DNA from: a bacterium
GTDB lineage: Bacteria; Planctomycetota; Planctomycetia; Kolteriales; Kolteriaceae
Direction: 5' to 3'
Assembly: GCA_019753235.1 (NCBI GenBank)
Contig: JAIELF010000040.1
Span: 62,001-126,000 of the forward strand
Length of the DNA stretch: 64,000 nt
Shown here one piece after another: positions 53,505 through 62,589 of the stretch (its first letter is position 1; every line of letters starts with the position of its first letter). Below the pieces are notes generated by a model that was not told the origin of the DNA, did not search any database, and was given only the letters and a program-made list of their open reading frames with translations. Position numbers and translations under genes: made by a program.

Positions 53505-55382
53505 ATGCATGTGATCGCCGCGAATGAAGCGTCCGATTCATTCGTAGGCACTTCGGCCCCAAAACCCTTCTCGTGGCTTCCGGTGCTCGTTTTGTGGGCT
53601 CTCTTACTCTTTGTTCGAAGCGAGATTCTCTGGCTGCCTCCCTACGAAGATCAAGCAGTTGGTTTGTGGTCAGAATCGGACTATCTTGTCGAGCATCAAT
53701 TCAACTACTGGAAGCTTCGTTACGATGAACCTCACTTCATGGATCCGCAAATGGGCGCTCGATCATACATGATCAGTATTGCGCCGACGGTGGTAGCCCT
53801 GTTGATGACCTTGCTACCGAGTATCCCCGTCGCCATCTTCGTGGGGCATCTACTGACACTCGCACTAGCATCACTCGGGCTAGTCGTCTTCTGGCGAATG
53901 AGCCAGCCGATCATTGGCGAACTGTTGGCGGCGCTCGCGACCCTTGCCGTTCTAACCACGGCATTGTTCTCTGCACAAATAGACCAGTTGGGCATGGAAA
54001 TCCCACTGGCAACGTGCACCATTCTTGCCGTCTCCGCATCGACACAAAACGCGTGGGGACGAGCAATCACCTACAGCCTATTTGCGTTCGCCGTAAAATC
54101 CACCGGCATACTCGTCTCCGCATCGATCACGGGATACTTGATTCTCCTAGGAATAATGCTTTTCAGTGAAGGCCGTCGATCCGAGGCGGCGGCACTACTT
54201 CGCTTTATCGCAATGGGTGTCGCCATAGTTGCAGCAGAAGCCGCGCTCGTTGCCTGGGGAGATACCACCATCAGCATGCGACTGGCGATCCCCTGGCCAA
54301 GATCACTTTCCCTCGATCAAGGAGTTCTTTGGTGTCCAGACTTTGGCATACTGCTACTTCTATCGGCAATCGGCAGTATGGTTCATTTAAAACACTTTCT
54401 AATTGCTAAAAGAGAAGGTGACGGCAAAGGGTCGAAATGGCTTCGCGCCCATGCTTCGCCATTGATTTGCATGCTCATAGTCGCCGGCTTGACCATTGCC
54501 ATGCGGCGATACATATTCATACCGAGATATGCCACGCTAGCGGTTCCGTTGTTCTATTTGATTATACTATCCGCCTGGTCACTTCAAAATAAATCATTTA
54601 ATTATATTGTTATTTCTCCTATAATGGCTTCAGCCGCGCTCGTGGCCGTGGTTTCATTTCAATGCTGGAACTCCAACGGACGATACTTTCCTTCAATATC
54701 TGATATCGTTGATCGAGAGCATCCGGTCCTTACGATGTTTCACTCGAGAATGTGTGCCTATACAGAACGTAGCCGAGAATATCTCGCCGACCATCTTTCC
54801 GCCCTTTCAGCCATGAAGCGGCTTGAGATCGCTCATGCGGAGAGTCTGATCCTTGCGGATATACCATATAACTGGTATCTCACGAAGCCACGCCTGGGAT
54901 ATGTCACGAAGGCTCTCCCACGCGTGATTTCCGCCAGGGACCTTAGCAGAACCATTGAGGAATTCAGTAAAGCAGTCCTATCGGTGTCTCAACCCAGACC
55001 AATATTCGTATTTGCTCCCAGAACGCGCGCGATATTCCCATCCCCTGGGTCATTTGCGAACGTCATCTATCGAGATGAACTCACCCCTCCTCTGGTTGTC
55101 TATGAGGTCATTCGCGAGCGAATTCCAAAGACTCGAATTGATCTAGAAGAGTGGTATCTAAAGAAAACCTGGGAGAACAATTTTGTTGGACAACGATCGC
55201 TAAGTCGGTCTCCGTTTCTTATTCGAACAGGTCGCGCTTTGCAAAGCAGCAACGAGATCGAGATTGGCCTCCAGCAGACAGCGACGGATAGCTTCCTTTA
55301 CCCATTCCTTGTCGAGCGAAAAAATGAACTCGCACGGCAAATCGCCGGACAAGGAACCCCCTGGAACGGAGGGGGCCCATGA
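53505..55382 (+). CDS. Polytopic membrane protein, family X copy 2 (GT-C-like)
   Basis: 625 residues, paralog of 49563-51578: RSEILWLPPYEDQAVGLW, LRYDEPHFMDPQMGARSYM and EYLADHLSALSAMKRLE align with it. About ten membrane helices, then a soluble C-terminal domain. Its stop overlaps the start of the GT39 gene (ATGA), so it belongs to the same operon. The region around 54.5-54.8 kb is visibly more AT-rich than most of the window. A glycan-assembly role is likely, from fold and neighbours. Confidence 0.75.
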   Translation: MHVIAANEASDSFVGTSAPKPFSWLPVLVLWALLLFVRSEILWLPPYEDQAVGLWSESDYLVEHQFNYWKLRYDEPHFMDPQMGARSYMISIAPTVVALLMTLLPSIPVAIFVGHLLTLALASLGLVVFWRMSQPIIGELLAALATLAVLTTALFSAQIDQLGMEIPLATCTILAVSASTQNAWGRAITYSLFAFAVKSTGILVSASITGYLILLGIMLFSEGRRSEAAALLRFIAMGVAIVAAEAALVAWGDTTISMRLAIPWPRSLSLDQGVLWCPDFGILLLLSAIGSMVHLKHFLIAKREGDGKGSKWLRAHASPLICMLIVAGLTIAMRRYIFIPRYATLAVPLFYLIILSAWSLQNKSFNYIVISPIMASAALVAVVSFQCWNSNGRYFPSISDIVDREHPVLTMFHSRMCAYTERSREYLADHLSALSAMKRLEIAHAESLILADIPYNWYLTKPRLGYVTKALPRVISARDLSRTIEEFSKAVLSVSQPRPIFVFAPRTRAIFPSPGSFANVIYRDELTPPLVVYEVIRERIPKTRIDLEEWYLKKTWENNFVGQRSLSRSPFLIRTGRALQSSNEIEIGLQQTATDSFLYPFLVERKNELARQIAGQGTPWNGGGP

Positions 55383-57436
55383 GTACCGGCAAGATAAAGG
55401 TTTTCGGCGGATGTCTTGGTAACAGTCGAGGACAATCGATCATATTCTTGGGAGCTATTCTCTTATGTGTTGCCCTTGTTCGCGTTCCCCATCTCGGACT
55501 CTCTCTTCTGAATCCCGATGAAGCGCAATATGTCGCGTTCGCGAGTTACTTGAATACAAATGACATCAGTGCGTTCGATCGCCCTATACTCCACGTTTAC
55601 ACGCAATGGCTCGCGCAATGGGCAGGTAGACTTTTCGGCAATTATGAGCTGTTGCCGCTCCGCGTGCTTTGCATGGCCGCATTCGCCATTGTTGCTATTT
55701 CCCTCGGAGCAATTACCCGCCGACCATTGGGAATGATTCCGAGTTTATTGGGCGTGGTCTTCTTTACTTATGAGTCGCTGTTCTTTGAAGGACTCTCGAT
55801 CAGCCGGGAAATCTTATGTCTCGTTGGCGTGTGTCTGAGTTGGATCATTTACCTGCGTCCGGGAACGCCGGGACGTCTTGATGTCTTTTGGGCTGGAATG
55901 GCGGCTGGATCGAGTCTATGGTTCAAAGAACAGGCAATCTTTCTCACATGGGCGATTCCACTCGATATCGTCTATCGGTCTTTGATAGATCGTAGAAAAA
56001 AACATGGTCTATCTCTTCTCAGCTGTTACGTGGCTGGAGGGGTAGCAATGGGTATTGTGATGGCGATCCCCATGCTTACTCGAGGAACTTTCCACCAGCA
56101 ATGGGAATGGCTAACGCGTGTCGAGCTATCTTATGCGACGTCTTCAGAGGGCGTCAACAGCGCGAGCTGGATCGTCTATACAAACAATATGTATCTTGAT
56201 GTGCCGTTTCGACATCTATTGTTGGCGGCAGGACTTGGCTGGCTTTTGGGCCTGTGGCGCATGATCAGGCCAAGTCGTCTTCCTGGATCCTCTCTACGCG
56301 AAAGCGGCTCTGCCGTTCCAAGAATTGTGACGCTCGCCGTCTGGTCACTACCGCTCTCGCTCTGGGCATTTCAATTAGGCCTAAGAATGCACCTCCATTA
56401 TTTTCTGCTCGTGCTTCCATCGCTGTCGATACTACTCGCCTTCTTCATCTCGGAGATGCTCGGTGCTTATTCAGGATCACGAGTTCAGCGAGTTATGGCG
56501 GCTCTCTTGGTCGTTCTCGTGATTGTTGATGATTCGCTTCTTCAAAGTTCATTTCCGGAAGGGGCATGGGGAGGACAGGAATCTATTCGAACCATTTTTC
56601 TCTTTCTCGCCATGGCAGTTTGCTTTGTATCTGTGTTTCCGTTCCGATTGAAGGCGGATTCCTCTTGGCGGGAATGGATTGCTCCAAGTGGTGCCCTTTT
56701 AATATTAGGTATTACAGTGCTGTCGCTTATTCAAACAGTCCATGGCGATCCATGCCGAAGCTTCGCCCGAGGGTTCTCCCTACAGAACTATCAGTCTTTG
56801 GCAGATGAGATTCGTCGCCGAACGCGTGATGATGACCGCCTGTTTGTTTGGGGCTGGCGTCCGGAACTGTACTTCTACTCTCGACGGCCTGCCGCGTCCT
56901 CCTTCACCATAGCAGTTGATATCTTAGCCGATCCTAATGCGACTGTCCGACTTGGTCCAGCATATTATGAACCTTATTTGAGCGATCTGCTTAGAGAGTT
57001 AGAAGAATCGAAGCCAAAGTATATCGCGGACGCCTGGTTAATTAGTCTCTTTGGAGCAAACTATCGACTAGATCATTTTCCTCCTCTGGATGAATACGTC
57101 AAGCGTGAGTATGATTTTGAAGGTTGCGTGGATGGATGCCTGTTTTACCGGCGACGTGATCAGCCACCAGGAGGTGGGTCTTCTGGTAAGCTACCTTCTG
57201 TGGAAGACGAGTTCGTTTGGCTTGAAGGGCTTCTTAAAAAGAATCCCGATGACCCTATGCTCTTGCTTACGCAGGCAGACATCTGCCTACAAGAAGGAAG
57301 GTTAGTCGACGCACTTGAAATTTATCGAAATATTCATCATCGATATCAATCCTGGGATCTGATTGGAAAAAGACTACGCATGATGGACCGTCTGCTCAGT
57401 CAGCAGAAAGAGCAAGCAAATGTCATCGACGAGTGA
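55379..57436 (+). CDS. GT39-family (ArnT/PMT-like) membrane glycosyltransferase
   Basis: 685 residues. About twelve membrane helices; the first loop has GLSLLNPDEAQYVAFASYLN, the acidic DE motif of polyprenyl-phosphate-sugar dependent enzymes. After about residue 470 a soluble part has RTRDDDRLFVWGWRPELYFYSRRPAASSF, typical of the GT39 C-terminal region, and ends with a short TPR-like helix pair. ATG overlaps the family X stop; its stop overlaps the family Y start (GTGA). Donor and acceptor unknown. Confidence 0.85.
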   Translation: MSTGKIKVFGGCLGNSRGQSIIFLGAILLCVALVRVPHLGLSLLNPDEAQYVAFASYLNTNDISAFDRPILHVYTQWLAQWAGRLFGNYELLPLRVLCMAAFAIVAISLGAITRRPLGMIPSLLGVVFFTYESLFFEGLSISREILCLVGVCLSWIIYLRPGTPGRLDVFWAGMAAGSSLWFKEQAIFLTWAIPLDIVYRSLIDRRKKHGLSLLSCYVAGGVAMGIVMAIPMLTRGTFHQQWEWLTRVELSYATSSEGVNSASWIVYTNNMYLDVPFRHLLLAAGLGWLLGLWRMIRPSRLPGSSLRESGSAVPRIVTLAVWSLPLSLWAFQLGLRMHLHYFLLVLPSLSILLAFFISEMLGAYSGSRVQRVMAALLVVLVIVDDSLLQSSFPEGAWGGQESIRTIFLFLAMAVCFVSVFPFRLKADSSWREWIAPSGALLILGITVLSLIQTVHGDPCRSFARGFSLQNYQSLADEIRRRTRDDDRLFVWGWRPELYFYSRRPAASSFTIAVDILADPNATVRLGPAYYEPYLSDLLRELEESKPKYIADAWLISLFGANYRLDHFPPLDEYVKREYDFEGCVDGCLFYRRRDQPPGGGSSGKLPSVEDEFVWLEGLLKKNPDDPMLLLTQADICLQEGRLVDALEIYRNIHHRYQSWDLIGKRLRMMDRLLSQQKEQANVIDE

Positions 57437-59682
57437 GCATCGAGCTTACGGGTTTGCACATCAAGGGCGACTTTACGAAGGTCTTGCATGAGGTGGATGA
57501 GCTCTTGCAGATGAATCGATCCTTCTCAAGCGGACTGAAGTTCTCAGGGACAGATGCCCTTCGTGGTCCGAAGTCGTGGTTTGCTGCCGTTATTATTTTC
57601 ATGTTTCTCTGGATGGTGTATCAGGTCGAGCGAATCCCATTTCTGGATGATCGAGTTGAAGAGAAAAGGTTGTCTTCCTTTTCTGATACGATCCTCCCGC
57701 CGGCAACGCTCGACTGCTACAGCGTTGATGATTCTACCCCTAATCTGCTTCTCGCATGTCAAATCAGTCAAAATTTTCTACTGACATTTGAATCGGACGA
57801 GGTCTCTTCGATGCTGCGTTGGTCGCTCAACTCTTGGAGTGAGCCTAGTCGTCGGGAAGGGGTTCGTCTGCTCGCGATGGATCCGATGCTCTCGTCCATG
57901 TTGAGTACTGGCAAGTTGAATATCGAGAAGGGGTTCTACATCGTCGTTCCTTCTCCAGCCGATGGACGATACGCGAACACTTTCGGCGTCGGTGCTGCAC
58001 TCACTGCTTTGCCAGCGGTGGCGGTCGCCGGTATGGGTTCGATTGATTTGCGTGAAGAGACACGACGATTGAGGCAGATTGGAAAATGGACTGCATCGGC
58101 CTGCGTGGCGGGATCGGCTGTCTTTCTGTTTTTAGCATCGGCAGAGTTTCTCTCTCTGATTCCTGCGGTGGCGCTAGCATTGGTTTATGGACTTTGTACG
58201 TGTGTCTATTCGGTTAGCAGCCAAGACCTTTGGCAGCACGGGCCGACGGAGTTGTTTCTTGCTGGGGGGGTGTTTTTCCTTCCGCGCTCGTCGTGTCGTT
58301 TTTGGATCTCGGCCCTATCGGGGGTCATGTTTTCTCTTGCGACTTGGTGCCGACCGACGAGCGTCATTGTTTTGGGTTGCGTTGCGATTCATTTGATGCT
58401 TGTACACCGAAAATCATTCGTTGGATTCATGGCTGCAGGTATTCCAATGGGTATCGCGCTCATGGTCTTCAACACCATTCAGTTTGGCGGTCCGGCCACC
58501 TTTGGCCAAACAGAGCTCTCGCATCATGCTTTAGAGAAGACGGGCTCGCCGGAGATTTGGCAGACGTCGTTGCTTTACGGCGCGTGCGCGTCTCTCTTGA
58601 GTCCCTCACGTGGACTTCTCATTTATTCTCCGTTTCTTATTTATTCAGGATTTGGTATTTCAACGGTGTTTAACCAGGCTCGATACGCTTTTTTAAGGCC
58701 GATAATTCCTGCGGTTTTCATTATTTGGTGCATCGAGTTTCGACATTTCGATTGGTGGGGAGGATGGTCGTTCGGCTATCGACATCTTGTCGATACCGTT
58801 ATTCTTCTTACATTTGTACTCATTCCAGTTTTCGATAGATGGAGTTTTACTCGGTCGGTTGGAAATGGGCAGCCATGCAATAATCGAGGTCGAGTGTCGT
58901 TTCTGTCTCTCGTGTTAGTAGGACCGAAGATATTTTGGCTTTTGGTCTTATTTTCTTTAGGTGTTCAATTCGTCGGAACATTTCTTTACGACCGTTGGGG
59001 ATGGAACGGCCGACTTGCAATGCTGGTATCAATGCCCGGCGAGAAGGCTCCTCGGATGACGTTCGAGCGAGCACAGGCAGACAAATGGGTGCAAGAAGGT
59101 GGCACCATGGCGATGACCTCGCTCAATATTGATGACCCACGATATCGAGATCGGCTTTGGTCCATTTGTGACAGTCAATTAGTCTACTATGTTTCCCATT
59201 CGCGAGAAGCGTATCGATCGAAGAAGAGACAGATCGCCCTGGCAAAACTACCGCGTCGCTTGCGGCTTTCCGAGACTTACGATCGCCTTGGACAGGCTGC
59301 GTGTGCGATGGGAGACGTCGATCATGCGCGAACGCTGTTTGCCCGCGCCCATGAGATCGACCCCCGGCGAATCGACGCTTATTTTCATTTTCGTGCGCTG
59401 AATCCTCCATCGGACGGACAATCGGTTGTTTCGCGAGAGGTGGATCCTCTTGATGGGCGGCTTTTGAATGTGGTCGACCTACTGTCGAACGGAGATACCG
59501 AGGAGGCGCTTGAATTTGTGGAAGAGACGGCAACCGTACTCTCGAAGGATCATCGAGACTCGCTGGTTTGGGCTCTTGATCGGGTCGCGGGAGGAGAGTT
59601 CTCTGGAGTTCCGAGCGACGCTTTGAAACCGATGAGAGATAGGCTCCAACAACTCATGGATTGGCTCCGCAAGGTACCATAA
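57433..59682 (+). CDS. Polytopic membrane protein, family Y copy 2 (GT-C-like)
   Basis: 749 residues from a GTG overlapping the GT39 stop. Paralog of 51688-53421: SSQDLWQHGPTELFL, WCRPTSVIVLG, SLLSPSRGLLIYSPF and RHFDWWGGWSFGYRHLVD match. It has an extra N-terminal segment of about 85 residues and a longer C-terminal helical region, with a TPR-like repeat pattern around 590-650 (YDRLGQAACAMGDVDHARTLFARAHEI). Last gene of the five-gene cluster; insertion debris follows immediately. Confidence 0.75.
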   Translation: MSIELTGLHIKGDFTKVLHEVDELLQMNRSFSSGLKFSGTDALRGPKSWFAAVIIFMFLWMVYQVERIPFLDDRVEEKRLSSFSDTILPPATLDCYSVDDSTPNLLLACQISQNFLLTFESDEVSSMLRWSLNSWSEPSRREGVRLLAMDPMLSSMLSTGKLNIEKGFYIVVPSPADGRYANTFGVGAALTALPAVAVAGMGSIDLREETRRLRQIGKWTASACVAGSAVFLFLASAEFLSLIPAVALALVYGLCTCVYSVSSQDLWQHGPTELFLAGGVFFLPRSSCRFWISALSGVMFSLATWCRPTSVIVLGCVAIHLMLVHRKSFVGFMAAGIPMGIALMVFNTIQFGGPATFGQTELSHHALEKTGSPEIWQTSLLYGACASLLSPSRGLLIYSPFLIYSGFGISTVFNQARYAFLRPIIPAVFIIWCIEFRHFDWWGGWSFGYRHLVDTVILLTFVLIPVFDRWSFTRSVGNGQPCNNRGRVSFLSLVLVGPKIFWLLVLFSLGVQFVGTFLYDRWGWNGRLAMLVSMPGEKAPRMTFERAQADKWVQEGGTMAMTSLNIDDPRYRDRLWSICDSQLVYYVSHSREAYRSKKRQIALAKLPRRLRLSETYDRLGQAACAMGDVDHARTLFARAHEIDPRRIDAYFHFRALNPPSDGQSVVSREVDPLDGRLLNVVDLLSNGDTEEALEFVEETATVLSKDHRDSLVWALDRVAGGEFSGVPSDALKPMRDRLQQLMDWLRKVP

Positions 59683-59710
59683 GCGACACGGGTTTGGCAC
59701 CCGCCGAGTT

Positions 59711-59845
59711 GTGTAGCTGATCGCAGAACGCCGAAATCGTCAAACCAGATCGAGCCTGATCCTCCACCATCTCCCGCCAACGCCGTTCCAATTCAACATC
59801 CCGTCGCGGACCCTTGACCATCGCCCTGTCTCCTTGATTCGCCAT
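59711..59845 (-). pseudogene. IS66 accessory gene (TnpA-like) fragment
   Basis: The minus-strand frame starts MANQGDRAMV and continues with LERRWREMVEDQARSGLTIS and AFCDQLH, matching the N terminus of IS66-family orf1 proteins. The similarity stops after about 45 residues, right where the membrane protein gene's end lies, so it is truncated. No matching IS66 end was found. Confidence 0.55.
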
Positions 59846-59884
59846 GCCGAATCAAGAAGTCTGACCAGATCAAGCGAAAGATTA

Positions 59885-60040
59885 AAGAGTGTCGTTCACC
59901 GGACGAATACCGTGGAACCGCTTGGTGAAGATCAGCACCACTGCTGGCGACGATCCCTTCGGGTCGTCTCTGGCATCATACTCGTACTTGGCCACGGTTG
60001 TCGACCCCTGGTTAACTTTGACCAACCGGTTCCAGGGTTC
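59885..60040 (-). pseudogene. RHS repeat fragment
   Basis: On the minus strand 59972-60036 reads WNRLVKVNQGSTTVAKYEYD, closely matching WNRLVKVSEGSTTVAEYECD in the RHS gene at 60411-61373 (DNA around 61245-61309). The downstream part RRIVKS is replaced by unrelated codons. A remnant of another RHS copy. Confidence 0.7.
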
Positions 60041-60076
60041 AACTCAAGGAAGGCTGGCAATGGCTTGCCCTACAAA

Positions 60077-60104
60077 ACTGGCGACGCGCCAGTGCCACCC
60101 GGCC
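60077..60104. repeat. REP-like hairpin, copy 2
   Basis: ACTGGCG, ACG, CGCCAGT form a perfect seven-base-pair hairpin, followed by GCCACCCGGCC. The same tail occurs after hairpin-like sequence at 36378 and 61374. Confidence 0.65.
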
Positions 60105-60148
60105 GGAAACGCGCGCCGAAAAAACACCCACAGATTCGGATAAGAAGA

Positions 60149-60403
60149 CTAAAATATTAGTCGTCTTATTCTTTTCACCTCTGCTCTGTAACGAATCTCT
60201 TCGAGAGCTATTTCATTCTCAACAATCCGAACGTCATTGGCCGACTTTGCATTGTCAAGTTTTTCTTTCAATTCCAGAAGTCGTTTCTCATGCTCTTTTT
60301 TTGCTCCGCTTTCAAGGCTTTCTCGCCCACCTTCCCAAAAGCCTATCATTATTAGTTCCCGCGTAAAAGGATTCGTGTTCGCCAATCGTTCATGGACACC
60401 CAC
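60149..60403 (-). CDS. Small charged protein following RHS tip C (candidate immunity)
   Basis: 84 residues from a GTG at 60403, eight bases after the RHS gene stop. The middle is strongly helical and charged (KKEHEKRLLELKEKLDNAKS, then IVENEIALEEIRYRAEVKRI), a likely coiled coil. No signal peptide. Position fits an immunity gene, but the sequence gives no independent support. Confidence 0.45.
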   Translation of the reverse strand: MGVHERLANTNPFTRELIMIGFWEGGRESLESGAKKEHEKRLLELKEKLDNAKSANDVRIVENEIALEEIRYRAEVKRIRRLIF

Positions 60404-60410
60404 TCACCCA

Positions 60411-61373
60411 TCAGGAAACCCCACTCGGCCACTTTCCGGACTTTCGGCACTCTTCTGACTTCTGGTAACAACATTCTAGTCCGGACGAGAAATCAAGGCT
60501 GCAGGCTAAGTTGTATGCTGGTTTGCAAGCGAGCATACACTTCTGAAACCCTTGCGAAGGACCAAAATACCAAGGAAATCGGGCCTTGCAGAAAAGAGTA
60601 CAGATTGCAACGCCACGTCTATGGCAATCCTTCAGTCGTTTGGAAGTCAAATCAAAGCAGTTTGCTAATTCATCACCGCAATCACAGGGTTGCAGGCCTT
60701 CCGGGTCGACGGAAATTGTCGGCCTTCCCCCCACATACTCATACAGATTCCACTGGCTTCCTTCGTATCCAATTGGATCCCTGCTGATGAACCTGCCGAG
60801 TTTGGCGTGGTAGTAGCGGTTTCGGTATTGGTAGAGGCCGGTCTCAGTGTCGAGGCGTTGGCCGGTGTAGGTGCGGGAGTGGGCGATGTCGCTGACGCTA
60901 TCCGCATCGAAATCGAATTTCGCGTCCAAGAAGATCGGCTCGCCGTAGGGGGAGTAGTCGTATCGTTCGACGACATTGCCCGATGTATCGACGGCGGCCG
61001 TCACGTTGAAGTTAGCATCGTGCGTGAAGTAGTGCTGGACGACGCCGGTGCTGACGTCGCTGTCGTAGAAGCGAGTGGTCAAGGCGTCGATGTAGTAGGG
61101 GTGCCAGACGAACTGCTCGAAGGGATTGGCACTAATGGTGCCGGAAGTCTCCTTGCGGACCTCCAGCTCCTGCCAATCTTCGTTGAAGTAGAAGTGCTCT
61201 TTCACCGTGCCCGTCCCGAGGGATTTCACAATTCGGCGATTTAACCCATCACACTCATACTCGGCCACCGTTGTCGAGCCCTCACTCACCTTCACGAGGC
61301 GATTCCAGGCGTCGTACGTGCGTGTGGACGCCGGCGCCGCCTCTTCGTCAGGCCCGATGATCGCTAGCTGCAC
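60411..61373 (-). CDS. RHS repeat-associated core C-terminal module with Cys-rich tip (C)
   Basis: 320 residues, N-terminally truncated compared with full RHS proteins. RHS part: TYDAWNRLVKVSEG, CDGLNRRIVKS, VVERYDYSPYGEP, RTYTGQRLDTETGLYQYRNRYY, RFISRDPIGYEG and YEYVGGRPTISVDPEGL. The tip after DPEGL is about 85 residues with 15 Cys (CDCGDELANC, FCKARFPWYFG, LACKPAYNLACS, CCYQKSEEC). Such Cys-rich tips suggest disulfide-held or metal-binding effectors; the activity is unknown. No start site is certain, since the frame begins in debris. Confidence 0.75.
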   Translation of the reverse strand: MQLAIIGPDEEAAPASTRTYDAWNRLVKVSEGSTTVAEYECDGLNRRIVKSLGTGTVKEHFYFNEDWQELEVRKETSGTISANPFEQFVWHPYYIDALTTRFYDSDVSTGVVQHYFTHDANFNVTAAVDTSGNVVERYDYSPYGEPIFLDAKFDFDADSVSDIAHSRTYTGQRLDTETGLYQYRNRYYHAKLGRFISRDPIGYEGSQWNLYEYVGGRPTISVDPEGLQPCDCGDELANCFDLTSKRLKDCHRRGVAICTLFCKARFPWYFGPSQGFQKCMLACKPAYNLACSLDFSSGLECCYQKSEECRKSGKWPSGVS

Positions 61374-61479
61374 GCTGGCGACACGGCAGTGCCACCCGGC
61401 CGATACGCTCGTTAGGTGGTCCCCTTTTTTCCGCCGATCCTCACCTCCACCAGAGCCCCGTTCACCCGCCGATCTCCAG
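61374..61479. repeat. REP-like hairpin and shared 25-base repeat, copy 3
   Basis: GCTGGCGACACGGCAGTGCC followed by ACCCGGCC at 61374-61401 is a diverged hairpin copy. At 61455-61479 lies a 25-base block starting GCCCCGTTCACCCGCCGA, one mismatch from 36403-36427. Both flank RHS modules. Confidence 0.6.
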
Positions 61480-61671
61480 GCGCCGCGAAATGACCCTTGG
61501 ATTACTGAAGAAGCGATAAGCCGCTTTGGTGGCGGCCCAGTCCTGGCATGCCGCTGGCAACGCCTCGCCGATCCGCTGGCCTATTTTGCTCAGCACCTTG
61601 CACAGCCGCGACTTGAGCCGCTTATCGGGAAATGGACACCCCTCCAACTCGCGCTCGACCCAGCTTTCCAT
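61462..61671 (-). pseudogene. Tn5/IS4-type transposase N-terminal fragment
   Basis: From an ATG at 61671 the minus strand encodes MESWVERELEGCPFPDKRLK and later CQDWAATKAAYRFFSNPRV, the N-terminal DNA-binding domain of IS4/Tn5-type transposases. Similarity ends near 61489; the frame then runs into the repeat block and stops. The catalytic domain is missing. Confidence 0.7.
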
Positions 61672-61797
61672 GACTTCGGGCCTCCATGGCACCTTAAGTC
61701 GGCAACTATCCCTTCCACTGACTTCGCAAGATACCCTCGACGCAAATCCCAACCTATGCGAATGAACTTGTGGGTAATTGAAGGGTTTACCGGACGC

Positions 61798-62589
61798 TCA
61801 AGTACGATCGGTCACGTTAGCATTTTGATCTGCGAGAAGATCGTCGCGAAAGAAGAACCATTGCGACCAAACCATGAGAAACGTGCCTAGATATCGGCGA
61901 CCCATTCGGCTCAGCAGCAGCTTCGAACCTCCCTTTTCTCGTCCGTACCAACGGACCGGGATTTGCGCGATTCGATAGTCGACACTGATCGCTTTCATCG
62001 ACATTTCGATGAAGATGTTGAAATGGCATGCTCGGTAGGGTTGACATTGTTTGATAACCTCGATTCGGTAACCCTTAAAGGCGTTAGTGAGATCGTTGAA
62101 AGGGCACCAGAACATCCACTGAAAGAACTTGTTCGCAAGTCGATTGAGAGCAAGCTTGAATGGTGGGTATCGCTCTACTCGGCTTCCTGAAACAAACCTC
62201 GATCCGAAGACGCAATCGTATCCTTGCAAGATAGTGCGATAATATGTTACAACATCGAGAGGGTCGTCGGAGCGATCCCCCATCACGATAACAACCACGG
62301 TTCCCGTTACGTGTTCGAGGCCCGCGCTAACGGCCCGGCCGACGCCTCTTGGTTGCTGTCGGTGCACCGGCTTGATGGCGGAGTCTTCTTGTGCCAACTC
62401 GTCGAGCACCTGTCCTGTTCCATCATCGCTTGCATCGTTCACGACGACGATTTCGAAAGGGATTTCTTCACTTCTCAAGCAAGCCATCAATTGATGGACA
62501 GTCTCACGGATGTTTTCTGCTTCATTCAGTGCAGGGATGACGACCGAGAGGAGTTGGGAAGTTCTTGTTCGGGGTTCTCCTTCGGTCAC
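61798..62589 (-). CDS. GT2 glycosyltransferase, dolichol-phosphate-mannose synthase type
   Basis: 263 residues from a GTG at 62589 that overlaps the epimerase stop. N-terminal GT-A fold: LSVVIPALNEAENIRETV, VVNDASDDGTGQ and the DxD-like VIVMGDRSDDP. Then FGSRFVSGSRVERYPPFKL, NAFKGYRIEVI and the amphipathic C terminus. This type makes polyprenyl-phosphate sugars used by GT39/ArnT-like enzymes, so it could supply the donor for the membrane enzymes at 49-60 kb (inference). Confidence 0.88.
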   Translation of the reverse strand: MTEGEPRTRTSQLLSVVIPALNEAENIRETVHQLMACLRSEEIPFEIVVVNDASDDGTGQVLDELAQEDSAIKPVHRQQPRGVGRAVSAGLEHVTGTVVVIVMGDRSDDPLDVVTYYRTILQGYDCVFGSRFVSGSRVERYPPFKLALNRLANKFFQWMFWCPFNDLTNAFKGYRIEVIKQCQPYRACHFNIFIEMSMKAISVDYRIAQIPVRWYGREKGGSKLLLSRMGRRYLGTFLMVWSQWFFFRDDLLADQNANVTDRT

